Of a stretch of DNA of 64,000 bases, positions 25,948 to 38,380 are shown one piece after another. Origin of the DNA: Agelaius tricolor. Taxonomy: Eukaryota; Chordata; Aves; Passeriformes; Icteridae. Every line of letters begins with the position of its first letter. The first letter of the stretch is position 1. Under the pieces are notes generated by a model. It saw only the letters and a list, made by a program, of their open reading frames with translations, made no database searches and was not told the DNA's origin. A program made the translations under genes and the position numbers. Location: the NCBI GenBank assembly GCA_023055355.1, contig JALJCS010000015.1, positions 19,643,516 through 19,707,515 of the forward strand, written 5' to 3'.

Positions 25948-28900
25948 GCCCCTGCAAGGAAAGCCAAGAATTGGGGCAGGATCTGCAAAAGGCAGAAGCA
26001 GGGGAGCCTTTGGGGACACATTAAGGAGACTTTGCAGGAGGAGATGCTGCTGACGCTCTGCAGACACCCAGCATTTTCCAACAGATCCAGACACGAGTCC
26101 TGCTCTCCAAACTGGACCCCATGGAAAAGGAGGAAACCACATGGCCGTGTCCCCCCTCCCAACACCCAGCTCCTCCGGGGGAATCAACCCCACTTCCTCA
26201 GGGACCTTCCCAAGAGCAGCCCCTGCCCTTCCTCCCCCACTTTCAGCCTGAGCACCAGCGTCTCTCGGAGCCATCCCGTATCCGATGCTCGCCCCCTGGC
26301 CGCCATGGGGGACTGCCGTGCCCCCCCTCCAGGTCCAGCTGCACGGCACACCCGAGGGGCCCGGCAGCAGCTGCCTTGGCCCGGCTTCAAGCCCGGCACT
26401 GCTCGAGAGCAGCTTGTTATTTCGGTCCTGCTCCGCGGTTATTTTTAGAAAGCGCTGAACACCCCTTCTCCCAAACGGCTCCTCCAGGGATGACCTTGCG
26501 GAGCTGCAGCCGCTCACTCCCTGCTCCAGCACCACCGCTTATCCTCGGGGACTGTCACCCACCGCCCCCAGGGTCCCCGCCCTGTGCAAATCCCGGTGGC
26601 AGCAGGGCGAGGAGGGAGGGGGATGAAGGCTGAACTACATCTCAACCCCTGCCGCCATCCAGGTTCGCTCCCGGTTTCAATTATCACCTGCTGGAGCAGC
26701 AGCTGCCGAGTGCCGGGAACTCAAAGCGAGTCAACAAGGTCTTGTTGTTTCAGCTGCTCGGGGGCACGGAGCTCCGTGCGTTCCCCCTCCTGCATCTCTG
26801 CAGGGATGCAGCGGCCCCCGCTCGGCCCTGTGCGTGCAGGGCTGCGGCGCTTCCATCATTGCCCCATCCCGCTCTCCCCGGCAGGTAAACGCTGCTGGAG
26901 CTGCCGAGGGGGGAGCGGAGAGAAACAACCAACAAGGGAAAAAAAAAATAAAGAGAAAGAAAGGAAGAAAAAAAAAAAAAAAAGCCCCAAGAAGCAGCCG
27001 CTGCACAGAGGTTATCCGGGGGACAGAGCAAATAATTGGCGAGGCGAACAATGCATTTTAATTAAACCTCTGCAGGAAACGAGGGGAGGGAATCAAGTTA
27101 ATTGCATGGAGCGGGAGCAGGAGATTAAAAATGCTCTTTGCTCAGAAGATGGTGGCTCCCATCCGCCTTTGCTGAGGAAAACAAGGCCACCTGGGGTGGC
27201 AGTGGCGGCGTGGGGACACGCAGCTCGCTGGCTCTGCCGGGGCTAGGTGTGACAGCAGGGGCTGGGGGGATCGTGCTGATCCCCTCTGCCAAGGGGCTGG
27301 GGGCACCTGGTCCACAGGGATGGGTACAGGTGTGGGAGCTGTTCCTGGGAAGTCCCACAGGGATGGGGACATCGCTTGTGTCTGCAGGAAAAGGGCCATG
27401 AGACACATCCCAGGGCATGTGTCCCATCACAGCTCTGCCCTTGCCCTGCTCCATGTCCTCTGCTCAGCCCAGGGTGTTCCTGGCACTCTCCCCATGAAAA
27501 ACCATCAGCATTTACCTTTTCCTGCCCATGACACTTCAAATTTCACCTCTCTCAGCTTGGGACCCTCTGTTTTTTTTTCTCAACTACTCCCTTCCTGATA
27601 TTTCAAGACCTTGTTTTCACCCCACCTCGGACACCACAAACAGAGAGCCCCAGAAGAGCAGCACATCCAGGCTCCTCTCCTGCTCAAGAGAGGAAGCAGC
27701 ATCACAGACTCCAGGCTGCTGGAAGATGGGGGCAGGACCGAGCAGCCCACGCCTGGCACTGGCACAGGGGGGTGCTCCCAGCCCACCCCCATCCCCCTGG
27801 GCACCCATCCTCACGGCATCCAGGGCAGGAGGCACCAACCTCTGCCCCGAGGCAATTTGTGAGCTCCAAACCCTGCCCTGCCTCCCGCCGCCTCCTAATG
27901 AGCCCCAGCCCGCTCCGCCTGCCATGAGAACAGCAATCAGAGCCACCACTCGCCTGCTAGGAACAATCTCCCTCCTTCCCTCCTCTGCATAAATTTCCCA
28001 GGCTGTGGTTTTCAGCCTCTTATCCCACATAGCTTTATTCACAAGAGAAGTCCCACGGGGGGCAAGGAAATTACTCCAGCGAGGAAAATTACCGGGGCAC
28101 GGGATGCACACCCAGGGCACCAGGAGAGGGGCTGGGGTGGTTTGGTTTTTTGCACATCATCGAAACCAAAATAAATCCACGGAGGGAACTCAGAGCAAAG
28201 CCTTGCTCCTGACCACGGGTAAGAGGCAGACAAATTATAGCAATTAAAAAGAAGAAAGAGGCATGTGGACTTTCATATCCACAAACCTCAGGACGCAGCC
28301 TGTGGGGGAGAGAGCGTTTCCCAGTCACACACAGGCAGCAAAGCCGGCTCACATCACAAAACACTCCGTGTCCTCAGAGGCACAAGCTGTCCCTCCAGGC
28401 ACCGGTGCCACCAGCGTGAGCACGGGGCTGGGACAGCCTGTCCCTGCACAGGATGGCTGTCAGCAGCAGGACACAGGCTGTATTGTCCCCAGAGCTGGAG
28501 ATTGAATTGCAGGTTGGCCCTCCCCGCTGTGCACAAGCGCTGCCCTGATGGGAAACGAGAGTTCAGCCGAGATCTTCCGCTTTTCCCCTGCAGCTGCAGG
28601 CGGACAGGCAGGAAAACCACAGAGCTCTGCTCAAACGCTCACACCGAGCAGCTTTCCAGCCAGAGAAACGCTGCTGCTGCTTCACCACATGCTTAAATTG
28701 CATGTTGGGAGGGAGGAAATTGGCCACTGTTTTCACCCCAAAGCTGTGGTGGAGCCAGGAGGTGAAGCCCATCACGCTGACAGTGAAATGGCTGCAGCAC
28801 CCCCAGGCTGTTTGTTCAACAGGAGCATCCCCAGTGGGAACAAGGCTGGATTGCACTCAGCATCCCCAGGAAAAGGGAGGGAAGGGGGAGCAGAACCAGC

Positions 28901-31885
28901 AGGGCCAACCCAAAATCCCAAACACCCCCTTGCTGCTGCCTCCCCATCACTCCTGGGGCTGTCCCAGCGCACCTGGAGGTACCCACGGCAGCCCTGGAGA
29001 GCTGCAAAGATCCCTGGCTGCCAGCAGGGCTGTGGGAGCACTCTCTGTGCCTGCCACGCTGCAGGGACAGGGACATTTGGCAGCTGCCTGCCGGGAAGGT
29101 GTCTGGAGTGCAGTGGGAACATGAGTCAGAGCTCCCTGCTCTCCCTGACATCTCCCTCCTGCTCATTTATTCACCACGTCAAATATTTGCCCTGCGCAGA
29201 CCCACGTTATCCAGGAGGGTTTTTTTTTTCCTTTTTTCCTTTCTGCTGGCAGTGACAGCTTCAAAAAAGCCACCACAGTGCCATCTTGGGAAACTTGACC
29301 TCCCAGCTAAGCAGTTCCAGCCTCCTTTTCCTCGCCTGCTCCAGGGACCGGCTCCTCTTCAAGCAGCCACCCCCTCTGTGAGGGATGGAGGGGCTGGATG
29401 CCAAAACCCACAGGCTAAAGCAGTAACCCACAGGGCTGCAGCAGGGAAAGGTCATTTCAGACCCACTTCCAGCACAGCCTGAGTGACAGCAAAGCTGGGA
29501 GACTGAGGGAAGCAAGCAGTGGTCCTGCTGTCCCCTCATGTCCCTGAGCATCCTGCCTGGAAGCAGCACATGCAGTGGCAGGAGAGGCCAGCCAAGGAAA
29601 ACTGCTCAATTTTGCCTCCCTTCAGCAGGGAAGTAGCTTTGCTGGCTGCCAGCCCCACAGCAATCCCCTGAGGACCTCAGCCTTTGCCTTTTTTTGAGCC
29701 ACATCCCTGGATTTCTTGCTGAAAGGGGTGCTCACACCCTGAATTCCCAATCCCCGGCGAGAAGGAAAGGTGTTCATCCTTTACTAAAAGCTAAAGGCTG
29801 GAGAAGGTGACCTTGAGCAGAGGTGACACAAGAGAATTCACGTCCCCACCTGGCCCCATGGGATTTTTATCCCAGAGTTGCAGCCAAAAACGTCCCAATT
29901 TCATGGAGAAAGTGCAGAAATGGCTCATAAAGCACAAGCCTGGGGATGCAGCTGAGCAGATCAGCTGCCAGATGAAGACAGCGTGCTCTGGGGGAAAACA
30001 CACCTGCCTCCCTCCTGGCTGGAAAAGGAGGAGGAAAATCTCCCTTCAGCCTCCATTCCCAGCAAGGACACACACAAGGCTTTCACCTTTTACAAGAGCT
30101 GCCCAGGATCAGGGCTGGCATTTCTTGCTGGTGGGGGCTCCAGAGCCTGCTGGTTGGTCCCAAGCCAGCCAGCTCAGCATTCCTCCTCTTCCTTGGGAAG
30201 TCACAACACATGGAAAAGCCTTAGGGCTGGAATAAAACTACAAAAAGCTTCTGCAGTGCTGTCAGAAACAGCACCAGGAGAGAAGGGAACTGCCTGGTGG
30301 GTTTGGCCCCCTCAGTCCTGCATCCTGCTCCATCCCTGAGCTCCATACCCTGCCAGCTCCAGAGGCAGAGAAATCATGCTGATTTCCTGGGATTTTCCAG
30401 CTTATCCAGTGTTTACAGAGCTGTCCATCTCTCTTTGCTCGTGGAGGGGCAAATTTGGCTGAGCCCACGGCAAGGACTGCTGGCAGATGAGCTCAGAGTC
30501 CTTTGGGGAAACCAGCAGGGGAAAATCCAGCTCAGCCAAGACACCCCCTGCGTCTCCCAGCTGGACAAGGAGCTACAGTGACCTTGTCCAAACATGGCCT
30601 GGAGTTGGAAGCGAGGAAGGAGAGGATGTGACTCACATCTGGGATGTGGCCACAGAGGACAGATGTGTTTTATTACTGTCCAGCCCCTCTCTGCAGCTCT
30701 GTCTCTGTGACTCAGCCTTGCCTTCAGGCCCTTCCTAAAGGAGCCACAGCACAGCCCTTCCCAGCAGCTTCCCTCTGCTGCAGTAAAACTGATTTGGGAA
30801 GTTCAGGCTCCTGTGAAGGGGAAAGAATAAATTAAAACAAATCAAAGTTATGTTTCTGCATGGGAATCTTCCAATTTCAGTTGTAAGTCATTCAGAGAAG
30901 GATAAAATCAGATGTTTTAGTGGCAGGATTCATCTCTTTAGAGACTTTAAAGCTAAACATGCCCCAATCCCAATGGGAAGGACAGCGAGGAATCCCCTGG
31001 GTTTTCTTGGACACTTCCAACAGGGCAAGAGGAAACATCTGGAGATGTTCCATGTCTGGAGGGAGGAATAGGGGGATTTCAGCAGGTCTCCTTCCCGCAG
31101 TCAGGAGGAAACTCAGCAGCATGTAGTGGAGAGAGTCCCAAAGGGCAGAGACCAGGCAGAGCCCCATGTGTTAGACATCAGAGAATCGAAAGAGGGGAGC
31201 TCTGCAGCCAGCTGGGTTCAGCTCATCCTTTCTGGCCCTGTCTGTGAATCCTGACTCTGCTCCCCTGTCTTGGGAAGGGCTTCCCTTGCCACACCAATCC
31301 CAAAGAGCCTTTGGCACTCACCTGCACTATTAACCAGGTACAGAGAGACACAGGGGTGACAGCCCTGCCCAGACCCCCCTTCCCAGCGGTGCTTTTCCCG
31401 GAGGGAGAGCAGCTGGAGCCCATCAACCGGGCTTTTCCAGCCACATCCCGGCCTCGACAGCCCCGGGAGCCAAAGCTCCGTGAGCCCCCCGGGGCCAGCG
31501 GTGCAGTTCGCCTGGCAGACACTGGATGGGGCTGCGAAACCGATCACCGGCACAGCTGGCACGGCCGGGGGGCACAGCGGCCCCTGCCAGATGTTTTGGG
31601 GTCCCTCCTTGCGGGTGCCAGGCTGGCCGGGTCACAGCTGCCACCACTCACTGCGCCGGGCACCAGGTGGCTTCAATCCGGGCTCCACCTCTCCTGCATG
31701 CTGAGTGAGAGCCTGGCAGCACCTGGGGAGAGCTGGAGGCTTCACCTCCCAAAGCTTGTCCATGTTCTGAGCGCGGAGATGGGAAGGGAGAGCGGGAGTT
31801 CCTGCCTTGTGCAGTGCTGATGAAGGTTTCTGCTGCAGTGGCAAGGTGAGGTGAGTTTCCTCCCTCCCACCTGCCTGAATCCCAG

Positions 31886-32070
31886 CTCTTTGAGGGACTT
31901 TGGACAAGGGCACAGAGCGTCAGGACCAGAGGGAATGGCTTCACATCGTCGGAGGGCAGGGTGAGATGAATATCGGGGAGAAACTCTCCCCTGTGAGGGT
32001 GGGGCGGCCCCACAGAGCAGCTGTGGCTGCCCCTGGATCCCTGCAAGTGTCTGAGGCCAGGCTGGATGCT
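31886..32070 (+). mobile_element. CR1 LINE fragment
   Basis: Contains GGAATGGCTTCACATCG..., GAGAAACTCTCCCCTGTGAG and CAGCTGTGGCTGCCCCTGGA, typical of the plus-strand CR1 3' region. It lacks the terminal ATTCTGTG tail. Confidence 0.7.
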
Positions 32071-32685
32071 GTGTGCTTATTCCTGGGACTTTCACCTGTT
32101 TTTCCAGCATCTTCTTTGCTGTGTTGTGCTTTGCTCTTTGCTTAGTGCCAGCTGTCATGTGCTGAGGGGATGGGTGAGGACCAGAACCTGGGTGCTGGGG
32201 AGTTCTGAGCTGGCTGATCCTGCGAGCTGGGGCCTTGGCTGTGGCAGAAGGGCTGCTGGGTGAATTTTGGCATTGTGCCACCACAAACCCACTCCAAACA
32301 AAGAGCACTTTGTGGGCACGGTGCTGCCCTTTGAAGTCTCAGTGGCGGCTGTTACCAAGCAGGTGTTATCAGGGAGATGTTGATTCCATCACTTCCTGTC
32401 CCCAGGCTGGGCTGGCTCTGTTGCTTGGGGACAGGCTGCTGTCCCCTCTGCAGGGCCATGTGCAGAGTCCCCTTTGCCTTGGCAGGGATGGTGGCAGTGA
32501 CGCTCCCAGCCTTGCTGTGATGCCACCCTTGTCTCTGCTCTGCCCTCAATCCCTCGGGAAGCTGCTCCGTGCCCTGCCCTGGATCATTAACCATTTCCTT
32601 TCCAGCCTCTCTGCAGCAGGGCCAGCAGCTGCATTACTGCTGTGGGCAGCTGGGCTGGGAGGAAGGGGGTGCAGGGATGGGCAGG

Positions 32686-33150
32686 TGTCACAATAGGACA
32701 CGAAATGAATGACACTCACACGCTGAGATGTCTAAGGAAAAAAAATGTGTTTATTTCTGGACCTCGATATTCATTATTTAGATTTTTATTATTTAGAATT
32801 TATTATTTAGAATTATTATTTTTGTTATTTAGAATTTTATTGTTTAGAATGTATTATTTAGAATTATTATTTTTTTATTTAGAATTGTATTGTTTAGAAT
32901 GTATTATTTAGAATTATTATTTTTGTTATTTAGAATTTTATTGTTTAGAATTCTAAAAGTGACTATGGATTGAAGGATGAAATTGCCGCCTCTCTAACTA
33001 CACTGATCAAACTAACAGTCTATCAATTCTCTCTTTGTCTAGAAAGGAATGCAAAACAATCATTATTTACATGAAAAGTGCGTGAGAAACTCCATTACAA
33101 AAATGTAAACATCAGGAGGCCTAGAAGGACTTTAGAAGAACAGGGTGACA
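32686..33150 (-). mobile_element. Solo LTR on the minus strand with internal AT-repeat expansion
   Basis: Read on the minus strand it begins TGTCACCCTG (33150) and ends TGTGACA (32686). The flanks GGCAGG (32680-32685) and GGCAAG (33151-33156) resemble a 6-bp target duplication with one change. A minus-strand AATAAA sits at 32750-32755, about 65 bp before the 3' end, as in an R-U5 boundary. The middle (32775-32955) is filled by TTATTTAGAA-type repeats. Boundaries are by eye. Confidence 0.65.
32775..32955. repeat. (ATTATTTAGAATT)n simple repeat within the LTR
   Basis: Repeated ATTATTTAGAATT and TTGTTTAGAAT units with variable spacing, about a dozen in all, inside the minus-strand solo LTR. Confidence 0.9.
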
Positions 33151-33470
33151 GGCAAGCTCTGCTCCCTGGAGTGCTGTGGGTGGGCAGAGCTGGGCAGGGA
33201 GCAGAGCAGCAGCCAGGGGAAGCCTTGGCAATGCTGCAGGGGTGGCTTTGGCTGCTGGGCTCCTGCTGGGGCAGCAGGATCAGAGCTTGTGGAGTGTCCT
33301 GGGTGTGCCTGGCTGCTCAGGGACGTGCTGCCTCCCAACGGTGTCCTGGGGACACAGCTGGAGTGGGCAGCTGTGCGTTGGCCCCTCTTTGGGAGCAGGG
33401 TCAGTGGCACAGGACATGGCTCTGCCCCACAGCTTTTGGGGATGCAGATGGGGACAGTGCTCAGACAGCC

Positions 33471-33590
33471 CATTCTTCCCCATTCTTCCCCATTCTTCCC
33501 CATTCTTCCCCATTCTTCCCCATTCTTCCCCATTCTTCCCCATTCTTCCCCATTCTTCCCCATTCTTCCCCATTCTTCCCCATTCTTCCT
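33471..33590. repeat. (CATTCTTCCC)12 satellite
   Basis: Twelve consecutive 10-bp units, all identical except the last base of the twelfth. The perfect identity implies recent expansion. Confidence 0.98.
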
Positions 33591-33600
33591 GTCCCTAACA

Positions 33601-33770
33601 GCGAATTCTGTCTGCCTTGGGCTCCCCTGGACTGCACTGGTGGTGTTTGATCCATTGCACCAAAGTGCCTGTTTTCGTTTGCCTCACAATTATTAACCCC
33701 TGTATTGCCTTTTGGTCAATTATCAGAGCCTGAAATGACCTCAAAGAACCCCTGTGACATCAAGTAACTC
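33601..33770 (+). repeat. Left arm of a diverged inverted repeat (partner at 37215-37385)
   Basis: CCTTGGGCTCCCCTGGACTG, TTTGATCCATTGCACCAAAG, ATTAACCCCTGT and CAAAGAACCCCTGTGACATC occur in the same order in the reverse complement of 37215-37385. It may be part of an ERV-related or other old repeat. Confidence 0.7.
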
Positions 33771-35094
33771 CTCTCTGGGACTTCAGGAAAGGGTAGAACC
33801 AGGGAGGAATTGCCTCATCACCTTTATCACTAACTGGGGATTCTTGTCAATCATGCTAATTTGCTAAAAATACAAAATTGTAAATATTCATAGGGTGTGT
33901 TTTTGTTCAGTGTGTCATGCACATGAGGATCCTTTCAGAGGGAACCCCTTTTTATCACCTAAACCAGTCTGGCTCACAATTTTAGCACCAGGGAAAAGGT
34001 TTTGGTTCCTGGTGACTCCACCAGGACTTGTGGCACAGCTGCTTGGACTGGGGTAAACCCTGCCCCACCATCCATAATTTTTAAAGAATTGTGTGTTCTT
34101 CATGGTGCTCCAGGAAACTGCAGGAGTTCCAGAATCCAGCATGGGAATAGAGGTACAATAAAAGGCATTTTGTTGCTAGCATTTGTGGGTTTGCATTTGG
34201 AGATCTCTTGTGGGGTTTTTTTGGGGTGGGAAAGGGGCAGAAGGGGTGTCCATGGGGGGGGTTTGTTCATTCCCTGTGTTTTGTTCTTCCCTCAGTGTTG
34301 GAATGCCAGCCTCTCGGAGTTCCTCAGAGAGAGGGATGAATGCAGGCGTTGAATTAAAGCCTTTAGACAAATTAAGATATATTAAGCCACATAGCTAAGA
34401 AGTAGAAGTGTAGGTTTAAGTTTGAAGTAAGTGGAAGTGTAAGTTACAGTTTTAAGTGAGTAGAAATACATTTTAAGTGCCTTAAGAAACTGTGTTTGCT
34501 AGTAAAGGCCCTAAGGCCTAGTTTAAAGTTCATAACTTAGTTCCAGACTTAACAAAAACATAGCAGAGCTTTGCTTGTGTCTCTAGAACAGATAGAACTG
34601 TGTGTGTAAATAGATAGAACTACTCATGTGCATAGATAAACTCATAGATGGAAATTTTAAGTAAGAAAACAGTATATTTGTGTAAATAGATAATATTATA
34701 TATGTAGGTTTTTAGGTAAGAACTGACACTACTTTTGCACATTAGAATTAATTTAGATTGGTTTAGAAAGAGTGTTTTAGAATTGTGCTTTTAGATGATT
34801 GGATGATTTAGGGATAAAAACATAAATTCTGTTTATTATGTGCATTCAGGTGTTTGGCATGGAGGAACAAGAAGAAGAAAAGAAGAAAAGGCTGTGATTC
34901 CTGCTGCTCAGGACATTGGACATTGTGCAGGGAACAACTTCTGCTGCTGTTCCTCACACAACCTGGGACTCTGCAGCACAGAGCAGCCCTGAAGCTGCAG
35001 CTTCTGCTTGGGACTCCACGCCAGAAAGATTTTAGCATGGACTTTAATACTTTAGTATGGACTTTTAAACTTAGAACTCTTTGTCTTTGAGACT
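33771..35094. other. Old repeat-like, purine/AT-rich sequence, possibly ERV-derived
   Basis: AAGTAGAAGTGTAGGTTTAA, GATAGAACTGTGTGTGTAAA and similar AT-rich phrases recur loosely. Together with AATAAACAAC near 35900 this resembles an expanded LTR, but I could not define ends or target duplications. No intact retroviral gene is present. Confidence 0.35.
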
Positions 35095-35912
35095 GATGTA
35101 TTCATATATAATAAATATAGAATAGATTAAATAATTTAATATAATAAATAATATAAATTATATATTATATAATATACAAAATATAAACATATAAAATATT
35201 TTAAAATATAAAATAACTTTATACAAAATATAAAATATATAAAAAACCATATAATTATATATTACATAATTGATTAAATATTATATAATAAATTATATAT
35301 ACATATAGAAATTATGTAATATATCATTGCATAGAATGTATTATTTATTAATTAGTCTATATTATATATTATATCTATAATACATATATGTAATCTTTTT
35401 ATATGTAGATAAATATATATAAAATATATTAAAATATATAGATATATTAAAATAAATTCAAAACAAATATATATCAAAATTAATAAATTAATTTTGATAT
35501 ATTAAAATTATATAATAACTTAATATATAAAATTATTGCTATATTAATAATTTATTATTAATATATCAATATTAATATTGATATATTAATAATGAATTAA
35601 TATATAATAACAATATATATGTAAATTAATTATATATAACAATATATATTATGTATATATGTTATGATATACATTATATATAATAACATATATTATAATA
35701 ATACATTAATATACATATAATATATGTATATTAATGTATTATTTATAATATATGTTATTATATATAATGTATATAATACATATGAGATATGTAATCTTTT
35801 TATATGTAATAAATATATAAATATTAAATATATATATATATGTATATTAAATTTAAAATAAATATATAAATAAATATATGTATATATGTAAAATTAATAA
35901 TAAACAACTTTA
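35095..35912. repeat. AT island, about 800 bp of TA-rich sequence with palindromes
   Basis: Almost pure A/T with TATATAATA-type motifs. It contains a perfect 40-bp palindrome (35554-35593), a 16-bp-arm inverted repeat with a 2-bp loop (35469-35502), and a near-perfect hairpin with arms of 48/49 nt and a 3-nt loop (35671-35770). It interrupts sequence that may be an old ERV or LTR (34340-36010). Confidence 0.95.
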
Positions 35913-36659
35913 TAGCAACCACCAACTGCTCATTTCTCCCTGAAGACCCCAGACCCAAGACAAGCTCACTCTGCCTGCAGACTGTCCCTGCACAGCTCAG
36001 CCTGTGCCCAGGGTTAAGTGTCACTCCTGCAATGTGTCTGCATTTCCAGGAGCTTGGTTTTGTTGTCTGATACTTGCAAGGATTTTTTTTGTTTGTTTTT
36101 TTTTAATCTATAAAAAAATAAAAAATAAGTGAAAATAAAGTTCGGCTTCAAAGGTGGGGGTAGAGGAGTTTGCTCCCCCAAGCCGAAGGTTTTGTGCTTC
36201 TCCTTGAATCCCAGAGATTCCAGTCCCAGGCCTGGTCAGCCAAGGTTTTTTCTCTTGTGTTTTTTTTTGCCCCTGCCTGTTCAGGGACGGCCCAGGGCAG
36301 GGTGAGCCCCCTCTGGGAGTGCAGAACCTCCCCACAAATCCAGGACCCAGGGGCTGCCAACTCTGCTCTCAGCAGCTTTGTCCTGTTTGGAAATGCAAAC
36401 ATGGGCTGCATCTGCAGAAAGTAAAGATCCCCCAAAACTGCCCATTCAATTCAATAATAAAACACTCCTAACAGGTAAAACCATCTTTTATCATGGAAGA
36501 GCTGCTTTGGAATTCTACAGAGGTGTGCCTAATGCAGAAGAAAGGAGGGAGCTGGCCTCCCTTTGGCAGTTTAGAAAGTGACTTTATGTCAAAATTATTG
36601 TGAAAACTCCCTCAGCAACATTGGAATGAGATTTTGTGCACTGAACTCTTCTTTGTATT

Positions 36660-37275
36660 TTCCTGAGGTCACAGAGGTTACTTGGGGTCATCTGAGGCCC
36701 TGATCAAGGTTACTTGAGGTCACTGGGTTCATTTGAGGTCATGATCGGGGTTACTTGAGGTCATAGGGGTCGTTTGAGGTCATGATCGAGGTTACTTGAG
36801 GTCATTGGGGTCATTTGAGGTCATGATCGGGGTTACTTGAGGTCATTGGGGTCATTTGAGGTCATAGGGGTTACTTGAGGTCATTTTATCATTTTTCGTT
36901 CATCCAGGGGTTACTTGAGGTCATTTTGAGTCCCTCTTTGGGGTTACTTGAGGTCATTTGAGGCCCTGATCGGGGTTACTTGAGGTCACAGGGGTCATTT
37001 GAGGTCATGATCGGGGTTACTTGAGGTCATTGGGGTCATTTGAGGTCACAATCGGGGTTACTGCAGGTCACAGGGGTCATTTGAGGTCATTGAGGACTTG
37101 ATCAGGGTTACTTCAGGTCACAGGGGTTATTTGAGGTCATTGGAGTATTTTTTTAAATTGATCTGGGGGTTACTTGAGGTCATTTGCATCTGTATTAATT
37201 GAGTGTGGGGTCAAATGTGGACACAGGGGTTCCTTGGGGTCATTTTGTCCCCATTAATTGATCAAGAGGTCAATG
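36660..37275. repeat. 41-bp tandem array rich in RGGTCA half-sites
   Basis: The core GGTTACTTGAGGTCATTGGG plus GTCATTTGAGGTCATGATCG recurs with 38-41 bp spacing (starts at 36709, 36749, 36790, 36831 and 36869), with more diverged copies to about 37170. I count 30 occurrences of RGGTCA or CAGGTCA-type half-sites, many as direct repeats spaced 3 or 4 bp. Confidence 0.92.
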
Positions 37276-37385
37276 AGTGCACAGGGGTTAATTCTTCTGA
37301 GCTGTGGCCATTTGGGAAGGGACACTTTGTGTAATGGATCAAACAGTGCCAGTCCAGGCCAGGGGAGCCCAAGGCCCCAGGTGAC
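37215..37385 (-). repeat. Right arm of the inverted repeat (partner at 33601-33770)
   Basis: On the minus strand it reads CCTTGGGCTCCCCTGG, TTTGATCCATTACACAAAGT, AATTAACCCCTGTGCAC and CAAGGAACCCCTGTG. The half-site array at 36660-37275 looks like an amplified extension of this end. Confidence 0.7.
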
Positions 37386-38380
37386 ACCAGTGCCCTGTGG
37401 TGTCACCCATCCTTTGTCCTCTGTCCTCTCAGCATAGTGACAGAGGCTGGTTCTTAGCTTTATTAATATTTATTATTAATTTGCAGCATTATTTATTGTA
37501 TTTATTGTATTAGCATTTATTATCTCCTGGAAGCAGCAGCATCTATGGAATTGGTGTAAGCTATTAATACAATCATCAATAAATTCTACTGTTGGGATTA
37601 CATTATCAGTTAAATTATCTATTAAATCTATTATCTAAAAATTATCTATTCAAATTATCTAAAATTTTTCTATTAAATCTATTAAATTCTATTTACAATA
37701 TTATCTTTTAAGATCCAGTAGTACAATCACCTATTACAACATAAAACTATGATTATTTCTTAGAATAAACAGTAGATTTATTAATATTGGCAATTAGCAA
37801 TGCATTATTAGCTGCCACAGGGGTACAAATCCTATTGGAAGCTCCATGAGATTATGGAATTCCCTTCCCACCCTTCTGTTTGTGGGAGAAAATTTCTCAA
37901 CTCAGCTTTGAACCTTTATTTTCACACAGATTAAAAAAGCTTTGCAACTCTCAGAACCAAAAAAATCCCAACTGCTGGAAATGTTCACAAATAAAATCCA
38001 ATAAATAAAATCCAAATAAAAACACATCCAACCCTTTCAAAGCTTTTGCTGGGACACCAGGTGTGGCAGGGGACAGCTCCTGTCTGGTCAGGGCTGTGCT
38101 GGGGACAGCCCTGGGACACCCAGGGGACAGCAGAGCTCTGAGGGTGTCACTGAGAGGGGCTGGGACAGGAGCTCAGGGCAGGTTCCTGCTCGTGTCCCCT
38201 CCCCAGAGCAGGGCCACAGAGGGGTTTGACCTGGGGCTGGCAAGAACTGAGCACAAAACCCCTGAGATGTCCCTGACTGCTCTGTCTAATCTTGATTCAG
38301 CATCCCTAAAATAAACCCAGAGGGGAGAGGAGAGCCCTGGCCCTCACACAGCTCCAAACCAGGCATCCTAAAGCTTTCCT

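Larger units (their letters stand above)
19042..31885. other. Intergenic, no gene seen
   Basis: Apart from the duplicated segment at 25.6 kb, this holds CpG-rich patches (23880-24070 and 26240-26900), poly-A runs (about 21098 and 26960), and single-copy AT-balanced spots (21020-21090, 27030-27130). Scattered ORFs have no recognisable similarity and overlap freely on both strands. Confidence 0.45.

Noticed and set aside
31659..31671. A further CTCF-like site (GCACCAGGTGGCT)
   Set aside because: It matches 11 of 13 core positions; single sites of this quality are expected by chance in a window this GC-rich.
34340..36010. A complete ERV in the AT-rich block
   Set aside because: There is LTR-like flavour, but no matching LTR pair, no target duplication and no gag/pol-like frame could be found.
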